Origin: Comamonadaceae bacterium
GTDB taxonomy: Bacteria > Pseudomonadota > Gammaproteobacteria > Burkholderiales > Burkholderiaceae_C
DNA length: 64,000 nucleotides
Assembly (NCBI GenBank): GCA_027485235.1
Contig: JAIXRJ010000008.1
Coordinates: forward strand, 55,754-119,753
Direction of reading: 5' to 3'
Each line of letters opens with the position of its first letter. Within the stretch, counting starts at the first letter, position 1. Of this stretch, positions 21,724 to 31,285 are shown piece after piece. Position numbers and translations under genes: made by a program. The notes below the pieces were generated by a model. It had not been told where the DNA came from and searched no databases. It saw nothing but the letters and a program-made list of their open reading frames with translations.

Positions 21724-24438
21724 TCAAGCCGCACTCAGCGCACGGCTGATCACTTCACGCACATCGTTCGACAAGTCTGCTTTGGTGGCCACGCGCTCAA
21801 TGGCGACTTTGGCCGCGCTGCGGTAAGGCTCGGCCAGGCGGCTCCAGCGGTCCATGGCGCGCGCCAAGCGCGCGGCCACTTGCGGGTTGATGGCGTCGAG
21901 CGCCAGCACCTGCTCGCTCCAGTACACATAGCCTGCTGCATCGGCGCGGTGGAAACCTGCTGGGTTGGCGCTGCAGTAACTGAAAATCAGGCTGCGCGCG
22001 CGGTTGGGGTTGCGCAGGCTGAAGTCGGCATGTTGCATGAGTTGACGCACACGCGGCAACACATCGCCAGCACGGTCGGGTGCACCGGCTTGCAGGGCAA
22101 ACCACTTGTCGATGACCAGCGCTTCGTGCTGGAACATTTTGTGGAACAAGGCCAGGGCATCTTGCGCCAAAGCATGGCCGCTGACGACCAGTGCCGACAA
22201 GGCGTTGAAGCGGTCGGTCATGTTGCCCGCATCTTTGAACTGCTGGTAAACACGGCCCGGCGTGACGGCGTCACCGCTGTGCACAGCGGCCACACACAGC
22301 ATGGTCATGGACAGGCCTGCCAAGGCACGGCGGCCGCTGGATTGGGTGTCGGGTGTGTAGGCGCCGTTGTGCTTGTGCGCGTCCCAGGCCCATTGCCAGT
22401 CCGCCTGCAAGGCCGTGGCCAGTGTCAGGCGCATGCTCTCGCGCAGCGCATGCACGCGTTGCGGGTCCACCATGTCGAGCTGGTCGGCGATGTAGTTCTC
22501 GGATGGCAAGGTGAGTGCCAGGTCTTTGAACGCCGCGTCCAGTTCAGCATGGCGCAACACATTGCGCAAGGCCGCGAGCAAGGCGTCGGACAGCACAGGC
22601 TGGCCCGTCAAGTCCTTGTTTTGCTGGATGGCATCGGTGGCGCTTTGCAGCATCAGGCGCTGGCCAGCTTCCCATTGGTTGAAGGGGTCGCTGTCATGGG
22701 CCAACAAGATGAGCAGGTCGGCCGCGGACAAACCGTCTTCCAGCACCACGGGGGCGCTGAAACCGCGCAACAAGGAGGCCACGGGTTCGCTGTCGATGTG
22801 GGCAAAGGTGAAGCTGGCACTCTCTTCGGTCAGCACCAGGGTTTGCTGCAGGACGCTGTCTTTGGCGCCAGCCAACTGCAAGGGCAGGGCAGCGCCATCG
22901 CGGCTGAGCAAGCCCAGCGTGACGGGAACCACAAAAGGTTTTTTATCGGCCTGGTCAGGTGTCGCAGGGCAGCTTTGCCGCAGGGTCAGGGTGTAGCTGC
23001 GCTCGGCTGCGTTGTAAGCACCACTGGCCTGCAGGCGCGGGGTGCCCGCCTGGCTGTACCAGCGCTTGAACGCGGTGAGGTTCTGGGCCAGCGCAGAGCC
23101 GGGGTTGGCGTCGGCGATGGCTTGCGCGAAGTCGTCGCAGGTCACGGCTTGGCCGTCATGGCGCTCAAAGTAGAGCTTCATGCCCTTGGCAAATCCATCG
23201 CGTCCCTGAAGGTCGGTGGGTGTGGCCACCAAGGTCTGCATCATGCGAACGACTTCCGAGCCTTTTTCGTAAATGGTGACGGTGTAGAAGTTGTTGATCT
23301 CGACATAGCTGTCTGGCCGCACCGGGTGGGCCATGGGGCCGGCGTCTTCGGCAAACTGCACGGTGCGCAGCACGCGCACGTCTTCGATGCGTTTGACGGC
23401 GCGGGCACTGGCCACACCTGCCATGTCTTGGCTGAACTCCTGGTCGCGAAAGACTGTGAGGCCCTCTTTGAGCGAGAGCTGGAACCAGTCGCGGCAGGTG
23501 ATGCGGTTGCCCGTCCAGTTGTGGAAGTACTCGTGGCCGACCACGCTTTCAATGCCGCCAAAATCCATGTCGGTGGCGGTGTTCGGGTTGGCCAACACGT
23601 ACTTGGTGTTGAAGATGTTCAGGCCCTTGTTTTCCATCGCGCCCATGTTGAAGTCGCTGGTGGCGACGATCATGAAGCGTTCCAAGTCCAGTGGCAGGCC
23701 AAAGCGCGCTTCGTCCCAGGCCACGCTGGCCATGAGGGAGTTCATCGCGTGCTCGGTTTTGTCCAGGTCGCCGGGGCGCACAAACACCTGCAGCAGATGG
23801 TCTTTGCCGCTGCGGCTGACGATGCGTTGCTCGCGTGCGACCAGTTGACCGGCCACCAGGGCAAACAGGTAGCAGGGTTTTTTGTGCGGGTCGACCCACT
23901 TGGCAAAGTGACGTCCATCTTCCAGTGCGCCTTGCTCCACCAGGTTGCCGTTGGAGAGCAGCACCGGGTATTTGGCTTTGTCAGCGCGCAGCGTGACGGT
24001 GTAGCTGGCCATCACATCGGGGCGGTCCAGGAAATAGGTGATGCGGCGAAAACCCTCGGCCTCACACTGGGTGAAGAAGGTGCCCTGGCTGACGTACAAG
24101 CCCATCAGCTGGGTGTTCTTCTCGGGGTTGCAGGTGGTGAAGATTTCCAGATCGAAGGCGTCCGTACCTTCAGGCAAGTTCTCCAGCACCAGTTGGTTGC
24201 CGTCCATCTTGAACGAGGTGCCACCGCCGTTGACCAACACACGCGCCAGGTTGAGGTCTTCGCCATCCAGGCGCAGCGGCTGGGCCGCCACGTCGGGGTT
24301 GCGGCGCAGGCGCATTTTGCTCAGCACGCGGGTTTTGGCCGGGTCCAGATCAAAGGTCAGATCGACCGTGTCGATCCAGAACGCCGGGGCGGCATAAGCC
24401 TCCCGGTGAATCGCGGTGGGTTGTCCTTCACGCATCAC
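21724..24438 (-). CDS. pepN: Aminopeptidase N
   Basis: A 904-residue M1-family zinc aminopeptidase that trims N-terminal residues from peptides in the cytoplasm. GAMEN lies at 266–270 and the zinc motif HEYFH at 302–306, with the third ligand Glu near 325 in LSLKEGLTVF. Four domains can be inferred, the last being a long helical C-terminal domain. Length matches E. coli PepN (870). It is between prfB (30 bases upstream) and fbp on one strand. A long frame on the opposite strand is a shadow. Confidence 0.97.
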   Translation of the reverse strand: MMREGQPTAIHREAYAAPAFWIDTVDLTFDLDPAKTRVLSKMRLRRNPDVAAQPLRLDGEDLNLARVLVNGGGTSFKMDGNQLVLENLPEGTDAFDLEIFTTCNPEKNTQLMGLYVSQGTFFTQCEAEGFRRITYFLDRPDVMASYTVTLRADKAKYPVLLSNGNLVEQGALEDGRHFAKWVDPHKKPCYLFALVAGQLVAREQRIVSRSGKDHLLQVFVRPGDLDKTEHAMNSLMASVAWDEARFGLPLDLERFMIVATSDFNMGAMENKGLNIFNTKYVLANPNTATDMDFGGIESVVGHEYFHNWTGNRITCRDWFQLSLKEGLTVFRDQEFSQDMAGVASARAVKRIEDVRVLRTVQFAEDAGPMAHPVRPDSYVEINNFYTVTIYEKGSEVVRMMQTLVATPTDLQGRDGFAKGMKLYFERHDGQAVTCDDFAQAIADANPGSALAQNLTAFKRWYSQAGTPRLQASGAYNAAERSYTLTLRQSCPATPDQADKKPFVVPVTLGLLSRDGAALPLQLAGAKDSVLQQTLVLTEESASFTFAHIDSEPVASLLRGFSAPVVLEDGLSAADLLILLAHDSDPFNQWEAGQRLMLQSATDAIQQNKDLTGQPVLSDALLAALRNVLRHAELDAAFKDLALTLPSENYIADQLDMVDPQRVHALRESMRLTLATALQADWQWAWDAHKHNGAYTPDTQSSGRRALAGLSMTMLCVAAVHSGDAVTPGRVYQQFKDAGNMTDRFNALSALVVSGHALAQDALALFHKMFQHEALVIDKWFALQAGAPDRAGDVLPRVRQLMQHADFSLRNPNRARSLIFSYCSANPAGFHRADAAGYVYWSEQVLALDAINPQVAARLARAMDRWSRLAEPYRSAAKVAIERVATKADLSNDVREVISRALSAA

Positions 24439-24468
24439 TAACTCCGTTTTGGTTGAGGTCTGAGCAGC

Positions 24469-25573
24469 TCAGAGGCCTTGTTTGAGTGAGGCTTCGATGA
24501 ACGCATCGAGGTCGCCATCGAGCACTTTTTGGGTGGCCGAAATTTCGACGTTGGTGCGCAAATCCTTGATGCGGCTGTTGTCCAGCACATAGCTGCGGAT
24601 CTGGTGACCCCAGCCCACATCGGTTTTGGTGTCTTCCAGCTTTTGCTGCTCTTCCATGCGTTTGCGCATTTCAAAGTCATACAGACGCGAGCGCAGGCGC
24701 TGCCAAGCCACATCGCGGTTGCTGTGCTGGCTGCGGCCATCTTGGCACTGCACCACAATCCCGGTGGGGATGTGCGTCAAGCGCACGGCCGAATCGGTTT
24801 TGTTGATGTGCTGACCGCCCGCGCCGCTGGCCCTGAAGGTGTCGGTGCGCACGTCCGACGGGTTGATGTTGATCTCGATCGAGTCGTCGATTTCGGGGTA
24901 CACAAACAGCGAGGCAAAAGACGTGTGGCGGCCACCCGACGAGTCAAACGGGCTCTTGCGCACCAAGCGGTGCACGCCGGTTTCGGTGCGCAGCAAGCCA
25001 AACGCGTACTCGCCTTCGATCTTGATGGTCGCGCCCTTGATGCCTGCGGTGTCACCCGGGGTTTCGTCTTCCACGGTGGCTTTGAAGCCCTTGCGTTCGG
25101 CGTACTTGATGTATTGGCGCAGCAGCATGCTGGCCCAGTCACAGGCTTCCGTGCCACCGGCACCGGCCTGGATGTCGACAAAGCAGTTGAGCGGATCGGC
25201 CTCGTGGCGGAACATGCGGCGAAACTCGAGGTCTTTCACCAGCGCGGTCAGTTTGGCGGCTTCGGCTTCGATGGTCATCAGGCCATCGTCATCGCCTTCT
25301 TCTTTGCTCATCTCGAAGAGCTCAAGGTTGTCGGCCAACTCGCTGGTCAGGTTGGTGATGGTCACCACCACGCCGTCGAGGGCTTTTTTCTCTTTGCCGA
25401 GTTCCTGGGCTTTTTTCGGGTCGTTCCAGACTGCAGGGTCTTCGAGCGATGCGTTGACGGTTCTCAACCGTTCAGATTTGGCATCGTAGTCAAAGATACC
25501 CCCGTAACTCGTGGGTACGAGCGGTCAGGTCTGTGAGGGATGTGCCGATTTGGTTGATGCGTTCTGCGTCCAT
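24469..25573 (-). CDS. prfB: Peptide chain release factor 2, with programmed +1 frameshift
   Basis: RF2 recognises UGA and UAA stop codons. The gene starts at ATG 25573 and reads 27 codons ([10 protein letters not shown]...RGYL) to an in-frame TGA at 25490–25492. A +1 shift at CTT TGA C then gives the main body, for about 367 residues in all, as in E. coli (365). The body shows the SPF recognition motif ([16 protein letters not shown]) and GGQ ([12 protein letters not shown]). An annotation of only the last frame would give a truncated 332-residue protein. It is the first gene of the prfB–pepN–fbp unit. Confidence 0.95.
25490..25504 (-). promoter_or_regulatory. prfB frameshift signal
   Basis: Read on the minus strand the site is CGG GGG TAT CTT TGA C. 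The GGGGG run acts as an internal Shine-Dalgarno-like sequence and CTT-TGA is the shift point. When RF2 is scarce the ribosome pauses at UGA and slips forward, making more RF2. This is the known RF2 feedback loop. Confidence 0.93.
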
Positions 25574-25641
25574 GGGGATTGTCCGGTTCGGTAAACCGGA
25601 CATTTTCTCATGACTTGGCGCCTTGCACCCCCCGATGGGGC

Positions 25642-26172
25642 TTAGAACTGCCGTCCGTAAGAGAACATCAGGCCTGCGGTGCCCAGAAACTTGATTTGAA
25701 CCGAGTCGTCTTGTGTCAATTTGTAGCCCAAGGAGGGGATGACGGCCGGATTGAATCCCTTGTAATTGAGAGGCACCTTGCCCTCGTAAGGGGCCACGTA
25801 GCCATACATCAGGCCAGCCGTGACTTTGGCGAAAAGCTGAGGCATGCCCAACAGCTGGTTGTACTGCAGACCCGCATAAACATAGGCCGAGGGTTGGCCG
25901 AAAGAGTTGCTGAAAAAGCTGACACCGCACAAACGGTCGCCGGGCAGTTGCTCGTCAATCGCCACCAAGACCACTGGTTTGTGCTCTGTGCTGTGGTTCC
26001 AGTGGTGGGTGTGAGGGGAAAAAGTGAATTCACCCCGGTGCGCAGGTTCTGGCGCTCCTTTGACGGACAAAAAGTCTGGGCAATAGCGCTTGCTGGTTTG
26101 TGCTTGTGCCAAAGACGCGCAAGCCGACAAACATGCCATCAGAAAAAAACGGGAAATGTGCGTGGCCAGCAT
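25642..26172 (-). CDS. Secreted, probably outer-membrane, hypothetical protein
   Basis: A 176-residue protein with a signal peptide (about the first 24 residues ending ASLAQA). The mature part has short alternating strands such as GVSFFSNSFGQPSAYVYAGL, FAKVTAGLMYGYV and the aromatic C-terminus LMFSYGRQF, as in a small eight-stranded barrel. I cannot name a family; PagP/PagL-like barrels are a guess only. Ribosome binding site is weak. It lies 68 bases upstream of prfB in the same direction, and the alpha/beta hydrolase precedes it. Confidence 0.6.
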   Translation of the reverse strand: MLATHISRFFLMACLSACASLAQAQTSKRYCPDFLSVKGAPEPAHRGEFTFSPHTHHWNHSTEHKPVVLVAIDEQLPGDRLCGVSFFSNSFGQPSAYVYAGLQYNQLLGMPQLFAKVTAGLMYGYVAPYEGKVPLNYKGFNPAVIPSLGYKLTQDDSVQIKFLGTAGLMFSYGRQF

Positions 26173-26215
26173 GTTGTAAGTGGGTAGAAGAAAAACGAAT
26201 GGATTCTAGGTCTTT

Positions 26216-27142
26216 TCATTGACAGAACTTTTCAATCAGACGAGCCAGAGTTTCGGGTTGATCGTGGTGCAGCATGTGCCCGGCATCCTGAATCAAGGCT
26301 TGTTGCAGGTTGGGCACGGACTTCAGGCGTTCGTGAAACTCGGCCAAGGTGTATTTGCCTTTCCACCACTGGCTGAGCGAGTCGTCCGAGGCTTCCACCA
26401 CCAGCGCGGGGGCGCTGATGCGGCGGTACATCGCCAAAGCTTCTTCAAAGTGGAAAAGATACGGGTTGATGACCTTGTGCGCCGAGTCGCCCAGGATGCG
26501 CCATTGACCATCCGTGCCTGGTTGCGCCCAATGCTGGGCCAGCCAGTCGGCTTTGTCTTGGCCGAGGCGGCCGTTGGTCTTCATCAGGCGGGCGGCCACG
26601 CCTGCAGCGTCCGGGTAAGCCTTGAGCGTGTTGTCGCCCGCGCGTTGCGCTTTGAGCTCGTCGAGCCACTGGGCCATGCGGGTGGGGGCTTGGGCAGGCT
26701 GGGTAGCCGCCATGCCAAAGCCCTCGAGGTTGACCAGACGGCGGATGCGCTCGGGGCGGCTGCCCGCGTACATCATGACCACGTTGCCGCCCATGCTGTG
26801 GCCGACCAAGTCAACGGATTGCTCGGGGCAGAGCGCGTCGAGCAGGGCGTCCAGATCGGCCAGGTAATCGGGGAACCAGTAGCTGTCGGTGGGCGGGGTC
26901 TCGGTCAGGCCGTAGCCGCGCCAGTCCATGGCGATGATGGGGCGCTGGCTGACAAAAGCCTCGCTGAAGGCATCGACCATGAATTGGTACGAGGCGGCCA
27001 CGTCCATCCAGCCGTGGGCCAAAACAAGGGGCGTCGCGCCCGCTTGGGCCTGGCCCCATTGGCGGACGTGGTAGCGGCAACCGCGCAGCGGCACCCAGTG
27101 GCTTTGTGATTCGCGTAAAACTTGGTACATACTTTCGATCAT
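26216..27142 (-). CDS. Alpha/beta-fold hydrolase
   Basis: A 308-residue hydrolase of the alpha/beta fold. HGWMDVAASY is the oxyanion region, GHSMGG carries the nucleophile Ser near residue 115, and the C-terminal GHMLHHDQPE supplies the His; the Asp is likely in VVEASDDSLS. The substrate is unknown; esterases, lipases and haloalkane dehalogenases share this fold. The start is unsure: ATG at 27142 or at 27130, neither with a good ribosome binding site. It diverges from the acyl-CoA synthetase gene only 13 bases away. Confidence 0.85.
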   Translation of the reverse strand: MIESMYQVLRESQSHWVPLRGCRYHVRQWGQAQAGATPLVLAHGWMDVAASYQFMVDAFSEAFVSQRPIIAMDWRGYGLTETPPTDSYWFPDYLADLDALLDALCPEQSVDLVGHSMGGNVVMMYAGSRPERIRRLVNLEGFGMAATQPAQAPTRMAQWLDELKAQRAGDNTLKAYPDAAGVAARLMKTNGRLGQDKADWLAQHWAQPGTDGQWRILGDSAHKVINPYLFHFEEALAMYRRISAPALVVEASDDSLSQWWKGKYTLAEFHERLKSVPNLQQALIQDAGHMLHHDQPETLARLIEKFCQ

Positions 27143-27155
27143 AAGGAGACACACG

Positions 27156-28940
27156 ATGAGCGTCAGTCGCAACCAGGACCGCCCAGCCCCCAAACCAGCT
27201 CAAGGCGTTGCTGACCCTTACCAGTCCATCCACCAAGGCTTTGGCTGGAAAGTGCCCGAGCGCTTCAACATGGCGCAGGCTTGCTGCGGCCAGTGGGCGG
27301 CGCAGCCTGCCACGGCCAGGCGAGTCGCCATCCGTGAGCATGTGGCAGGACAGGGCTTGGGGCGCAGTTGGACTTTTGGCCAGTTGCAAAAAGCGGCCAA
27401 CCAGTTGAGCCGGGTCCTGCTAGCGCAGGGCGTGCAGCGTGGCGACCGGGTGGCGATTGTGCTGCCCCAGCGTTTTGAAACAGCCGTGGCCTACATGGCG
27501 GTGCTGCAAATGGGCGCGGTGGCCATGCCGCTGTCCATGCTGTTCGGCCCCGAGGCGCTGTCCTTTCGCATCAACGACAGCCAGGCCCGCGTGGCGGTGT
27601 GCGACGAATCCACCGTGCAGGCCTTGCAACAGGCCAGGCCCGATTGCCCCGGCTTGCAAACCCTGATCGGTGCGGGGGAAGCCGGGGCGCTGGCCGATCT
27701 GGATTACGCGCAAGCCGTGACCAGTCAAGGCGCATCGTTCAAAGCCGTCAGAACCCTGGCCGAAGACCCGGCGGTGCTGATCTACACCAGTGGCACCACC
27801 GGCAACCCCAAGGGCGCGCTCATACCGCATCGGGCGCTGATCGGGAATCTCACGGGCTTTGTGTGCAGCCAAAACTGGTTTGGCTTTGACCCCTTCAAGG
27901 CAGGCCAGCCCTCCAAAGCGGTGTTCTGGTCACCGGCCGACTGGGCCTGGACGGGCGGGCTGATGGACGCTTTGCTGCCCAGCCTGTATTTTGGCCGACC
28001 CATCGTGGCCTTCAACGGGCGGTTCTCGCCGGAACTGGCGTTTGAGATTTTGCAAAGCCATGGCATCACGCACACTTTTTTGTTCCCCACCGCGCTCAAA
28101 GCCATGATGAAAGCGGTGCCCGATGTGAAATCCCGTTACCGCCTGAAACTGCAAGCCATGATGAGCGCGGGCGAGGCAGTGGGCGATGCGGTGTTTGCAT
28201 ACTGCCAAGACCAGATGGGCGTCACGGTCAACGAGATGTTCGGCCAGACCGAAATCAATTACGTGGTGGGCAACTGCGCCCGCTTGTGGCCAGCCCGCCC
28301 CGGCAGCATGGGCAAGGGCTATCCTGGCCATCAGGTGGCCCTCATCGACGAGGCAGGCCGGTTGTGTCCACCAGGCACGCCCGGCGAAGTGGTCGTGAAC
28401 CGTTTCGATGTGCATGGTCAGCCCGACCCGGTGTTCTTTTTGGGCTACTGGAACAACGACAAAGCCACCCAGGCCAAGTACACGGGCGATTGGTGCCGCA
28501 CGGGTGACATGGCCGTGGCGGACGAAGACGGCTACCTTTGGTACCAAGGCCGCACCGACGACATGTTCAAGGCGGCGGGTTACCGCATTGGGCCGGGCGA
28601 GATTGAAAACTGCCTGGTCAAACACCCGGCTGTGCAGAACGCCGCCGTGGTGCCCAAGCCCGACAAAGAACGCGGTGCCCTGGTCAAAGCTTATGTGGTC
28701 TTGTCGCCCGCCTGGCTGGCCCAAAGGCCTGATGGCGGGGCCCGTCAGGCGTTCGACGACGGGGTGCGCAACCAACTTCAAGCGCATGTGCGCGGTCTGC
28801 TCGCCCCTTACGAGTACCCCAAAGAAATCGAGTTCATCGACCAGTTGCCCATGACCACCACCGGCAAAGTGCAGCGGCGCGTGTTGCGACTGCAGGAGGA
28901 AGCGAGAGCTTTGGCGACAAAACCACGCGCTGACGCGTGA
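27156..28940 (+). CDS. Medium-chain-type acyl-CoA synthetase (AMP-binding)
   Basis: A 594-residue ANL-superfamily adenylating enzyme. It shows the P-loop YTSGTTGNPKG, the adenine motif SAGEAVGD, FGQTEINYVVG, TGDMAVADEDG and the catalytic lysine region PMTTTGKVQRR. The overall pattern resembles ACSM medium-chain acyl-CoA synthetases, which activate fatty or aromatic acids to CoA thioesters with ATP. A good AAGGAG site precedes the ATG. It is divergent from the hydrolase gene, which might act in the same pathway. Confidence 0.9.
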   Translation: MSVSRNQDRPAPKPAQGVADPYQSIHQGFGWKVPERFNMAQACCGQWAAQPATARRVAIREHVAGQGLGRSWTFGQLQKAANQLSRVLLAQGVQRGDRVAIVLPQRFETAVAYMAVLQMGAVAMPLSMLFGPEALSFRINDSQARVAVCDESTVQALQQARPDCPGLQTLIGAGEAGALADLDYAQAVTSQGASFKAVRTLAEDPAVLIYTSGTTGNPKGALIPHRALIGNLTGFVCSQNWFGFDPFKAGQPSKAVFWSPADWAWTGGLMDALLPSLYFGRPIVAFNGRFSPELAFEILQSHGITHTFLFPTALKAMMKAVPDVKSRYRLKLQAMMSAGEAVGDAVFAYCQDQMGVTVNEMFGQTEINYVVGNCARLWPARPGSMGKGYPGHQVALIDEAGRLCPPGTPGEVVVNRFDVHGQPDPVFFLGYWNNDKATQAKYTGDWCRTGDMAVADEDGYLWYQGRTDDMFKAAGYRIGPGEIENCLVKHPAVQNAAVVPKPDKERGALVKAYVVLSPAWLAQRPDGGARQAFDDGVRNQLQAHVRGLLAPYEYPKEIEFIDQLPMTTTGKVQRRVLRLQEEARALATKPRADA

Positions 28941-29003
28941 CAAAATAAGCCTTGAGCAAGGCGGCCCTGTGTCCGCACCATTCGATTACCGACAGGAAAC
29001 ACC

Positions 29004-30065
29004 ATGAAACTCGTTCAACTGGGTCAATCCGACCTGCAAGTGACCCCCATTTGTTTGGGCACCATGACCTTTGGCCAGCAGGTCAATGAAGCCGATTCAC
29101 ACGCCATCTTGGACCGCTCGCTGGCAGCGGGGATCAACTTCATCGACACCGCCGAGATGTACGCTGTGCCCGCTTCGGCCGATACCTGTGGCTTCACCGA
29201 AACCTTCATTGGCAACTGGTTTGCCAAAAACCCCGGTGCGCGCCAGAAGCTGGTGCTGGCCACCAAGGTGGCCGGTCCTTCGCGTGGCATGCCCTGGATC
29301 CGTGAAGGCACGGGCATGTCGGGACAAGACATCCTGAACGCGTGCGATGCCAGCTTGCGACGCCTGCAGACCGATGTGATCGACCTGTACCAGATCCACT
29401 GGCCCGAGCGCCATGTGCCGGCTTTCGGCATCACCTATTTCGACCCCGCCAAAGACAAATCGATCACCTCCATCCATGAGCAACTCGAGGCCCTGTCCAA
29501 ACTGGTCCGGGCGGGCAAGGTGCGTCACATCGGCTTGTCCAATGAAACGCCTTATGGCGTGCACGAGTTCGTGCGCTTGGCCGAACAGCATGGCATGCCG
29601 CGCGTGGCCACCGTGCAAAACCCCTACTGCCTGGTCAGCCGCACCTACGACAATGGCCTGGACGAAACCTGCCACCGCCTGAATGTGTCGATGTTGGCGT
29701 ATTCGCCGTTGGGCTTTGGCCTGCTCACAGGCAAGTACGACCAAGACGATCTGAAGGGCCCGCTGGTGCCCGATGGTGGCCGCATTGCCCGTTACGACTC
29801 GATGCGCAAGCAGCGCTGGGGCCGACCCGAAGCGCTGACCGCCGCTCGACGCTACAACCAGTTGGCCCGCGACAACGGCATGACGCCCACCCAGATGGCC
29901 TTGGCGTTTTGTTACCACCGTTGGAGCGTGGCCAGCACCATCATCGGCGTGACTTCGTTGGCGCAATTGGACGAAGACCTGGCCGCTTGGTCGACGCAGC
30001 TCTCGGCTGAAGTGCTCAAGGCGATTGATGGGATCCGTTGGGAAATGCGCGACCCCGCTTTGTGA
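29004..30065 (+). CDS. Aldo/keto reductase, Tas-like
   Basis: A 353-residue NADPH-dependent oxidoreductase of the TIM-barrel AKR family. The catalytic tetrad is recognisable as the Asp in FIDTAEMY, Tyr in AEMYAVP, Lys in ATKVAG and His in YQIHWPER. The insert and TITFGQQVNEADSHAI-like beginning match the Tas group. Its physiological substrate is not known. It follows the acyl-CoA synthetase by 63 bases and is 9 bases before the YbaK gene. Confidence 0.88.
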   Translation: MKLVQLGQSDLQVTPICLGTMTFGQQVNEADSHAILDRSLAAGINFIDTAEMYAVPASADTCGFTETFIGNWFAKNPGARQKLVLATKVAGPSRGMPWIREGTGMSGQDILNACDASLRRLQTDVIDLYQIHWPERHVPAFGITYFDPAKDKSITSIHEQLEALSKLVRAGKVRHIGLSNETPYGVHEFVRLAEQHGMPRVATVQNPYCLVSRTYDNGLDETCHRLNVSMLAYSPLGFGLLTGKYDQDDLKGPLVPDGGRIARYDSMRKQRWGRPEALTAARRYNQLARDNGMTPTQMALAFCYHRWSVASTIIGVTSLAQLDEDLAAWSTQLSAEVLKAIDGIRWEMRDPAL

Positions 30066-30074
30066 TCCCGGCCC

Positions 30075-30566
30075 ATGGCCAAGAAAGACAAAGTCAGTGA
30101 AACCCCGGCCACGGCGCTCTTGCGCCAGCAGGGGGTCAGCTTCACCGAGCACCCCTATGACTACCTGGAGCATGGCGGTGCCCAACACAGCGCCCAGGTG
30201 CTGGGCATGGACCCGTTCAGTGTGGTCAAAACGCTGATCATGCAAGACCAGGATGCCAAACCCTTGGTGGTGCTGATGCACGGCAACCGCAAGGTGTCGA
30301 CCAAAAACTTGGCGCGGCAGATCGGTTTGAAGTCGGTCGAGCCCTGCACCCCCGAGGTGGCCAACCGCCACAGCGGTTACCTGGTGGGCGGTACCTCGCC
30401 CTTTGCCACGCGCCGTGCCATGCCCGTCTACATCGAAGAGACCATCCTGGATTTGTCGCGGATCTGCATCAACGGCGGTCGGCGTGGTTACCTGCTGGGC
30501 ATCGACCCGCAGGTGTGTGTGCAGTTGCTCAGTGCCCAGCCGGTGAACTGCGCACTGGCAGAATGA
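30075..30566 (+). CDS. ybaK: YbaK/EbsC-family aminoacyl-tRNA deacylase
   Basis: A 163-residue trans-editing protein. In E. coli YbaK hydrolyses Cys-tRNA(Pro). The family core is visible: the conserved lysine in [20 protein letters not shown], and [18 protein letters not shown]. An [14 protein letters not shown] motif ends the fold. Length matches. It is probably co-transcribed with the aldo/keto reductase and lies just before plsY. The precise tRNA specificity cannot be told from sequence. Confidence 0.9.
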   Translation: MAKKDKVSETPATALLRQQGVSFTEHPYDYLEHGGAQHSAQVLGMDPFSVVKTLIMQDQDAKPLVVLMHGNRKVSTKNLARQIGLKSVEPCTPEVANRHSGYLVGGTSPFATRRAMPVYIEETILDLSRICINGGRRGYLLGIDPQVCVQLLSAQPVNCALAE

Positions 30567-30594
30567 CGGCCGTACAAGAACAAGGGAGCTTTCG

Positions 30595-31224
30595 ATGGAT
30601 GTGTGGATGCAAGTGGGCGCGGTGTTGGCCGCTTATCTGCTGGGTTCGCTCAGTTTTGCGGTCATCGTCAGCCAGCTGATGGGCCTGAACGACCCGCGCA
30701 GCTACGGCAGCAAAAACCCTGGCGCGACCAATGTGTTGCGCTCAGGGAGCAAAAAAGCGGCCATCCTGACTTTGCTGCTGGATGCTTTGAAAGGCTGGTT
30801 GCCCGTGGCGCTGGTGCTGGCGTTTGGCCAGCCCTATGGCCTGGGCACAGGCGTGGCCGCCTTGGTGGGTCTGGCGGCGTTTCTGGGGCATTTGTACCCG
30901 GTGTTCTTTGGCTTCAAAGGCGGCAAGGGCGTGGCCACGGCGGTGGGTGTGCTGCTGGGCGTGAACGGTCTGCTGGCGCTGGCCACCGTGGGTACCTTTG
31001 CCATCGTGGTGTTTTTCAGCCGTTATGTGTCACTGGCCTCCATCGTGGCGGCGGTGTTTGCGCCGGTGTTTTACCTGTTCGGTGATGGCGTGGCCTGGCA
31101 GGCTGCGGGTGCCGAGGTGCTGTGCTTGGCCGTCATGGCGCTGCTCTTGGTGGGGCGTCACCGCGAGAACATCAACCGCTTGCTGGCGGGGAACGAGTCG
31201 AAACTGGGCGCAAAAAAAGCCTGA
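30595..31224 (+). CDS. plsY: Glycerol-3-phosphate acyltransferase PlsY
   Basis: A 209-residue membrane enzyme that acylates glycerol-3-phosphate from acyl-phosphate, the first step of phospholipid synthesis. It has about five membrane segments and the two signature loops [14 protein letters not shown] and [13 protein letters not shown]. Length matches the family. It follows ybaK by 28 bases. Its stop codon lies in a hairpin that also forms the terminator for the opposing yajQ gene. Confidence 0.95.
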   Translation: MDVWMQVGAVLAAYLLGSLSFAVIVSQLMGLNDPRSYGSKNPGATNVLRSGSKKAAILTLLLDALKGWLPVALVLAFGQPYGLGTGVAALVGLAAFLGHLYPVFFGFKGGKGVATAVGVLLGVNGLLALATVGTFAIVVFFSRYVSLASIVAAVFAPVFYLFGDGVAWQAAGAEVLCLAVMALLLVGRHRENINRLLAGNESKLGAKKA

Positions 31225-31236
31225 CGCATCAGGCTT
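31212..31236 (-). terminator. Intrinsic terminator of yajQ, overlapping the plsY end
   Basis: On the minus strand GCCTGA pairs with TCAGGC over a TGCG loop and is followed by T7. The structure covers the plsY stop codon. Confidence 0.8.
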
Positions 31237-31285
31237 GTGTCAGGCTCTGGCGGCTTTTGCGAAGCAGCACCGCCATGATTTCCCA

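Noticed and set aside
21364..24441. A 1025-codon open frame on the plus strand, opposite pepN
   Set aside because: The opposite strand has a complete aminopeptidase N and part of fbp with catalytic motifs. The antisense product is His/Val/Gln-rich and resembles nothing.
29097..30371. A 424-codon frame antisense to the aldo/keto reductase
   Set aside because: The sense strand carries a complete reductase with recognisable catalytic residues, and the antisense product has no domain.
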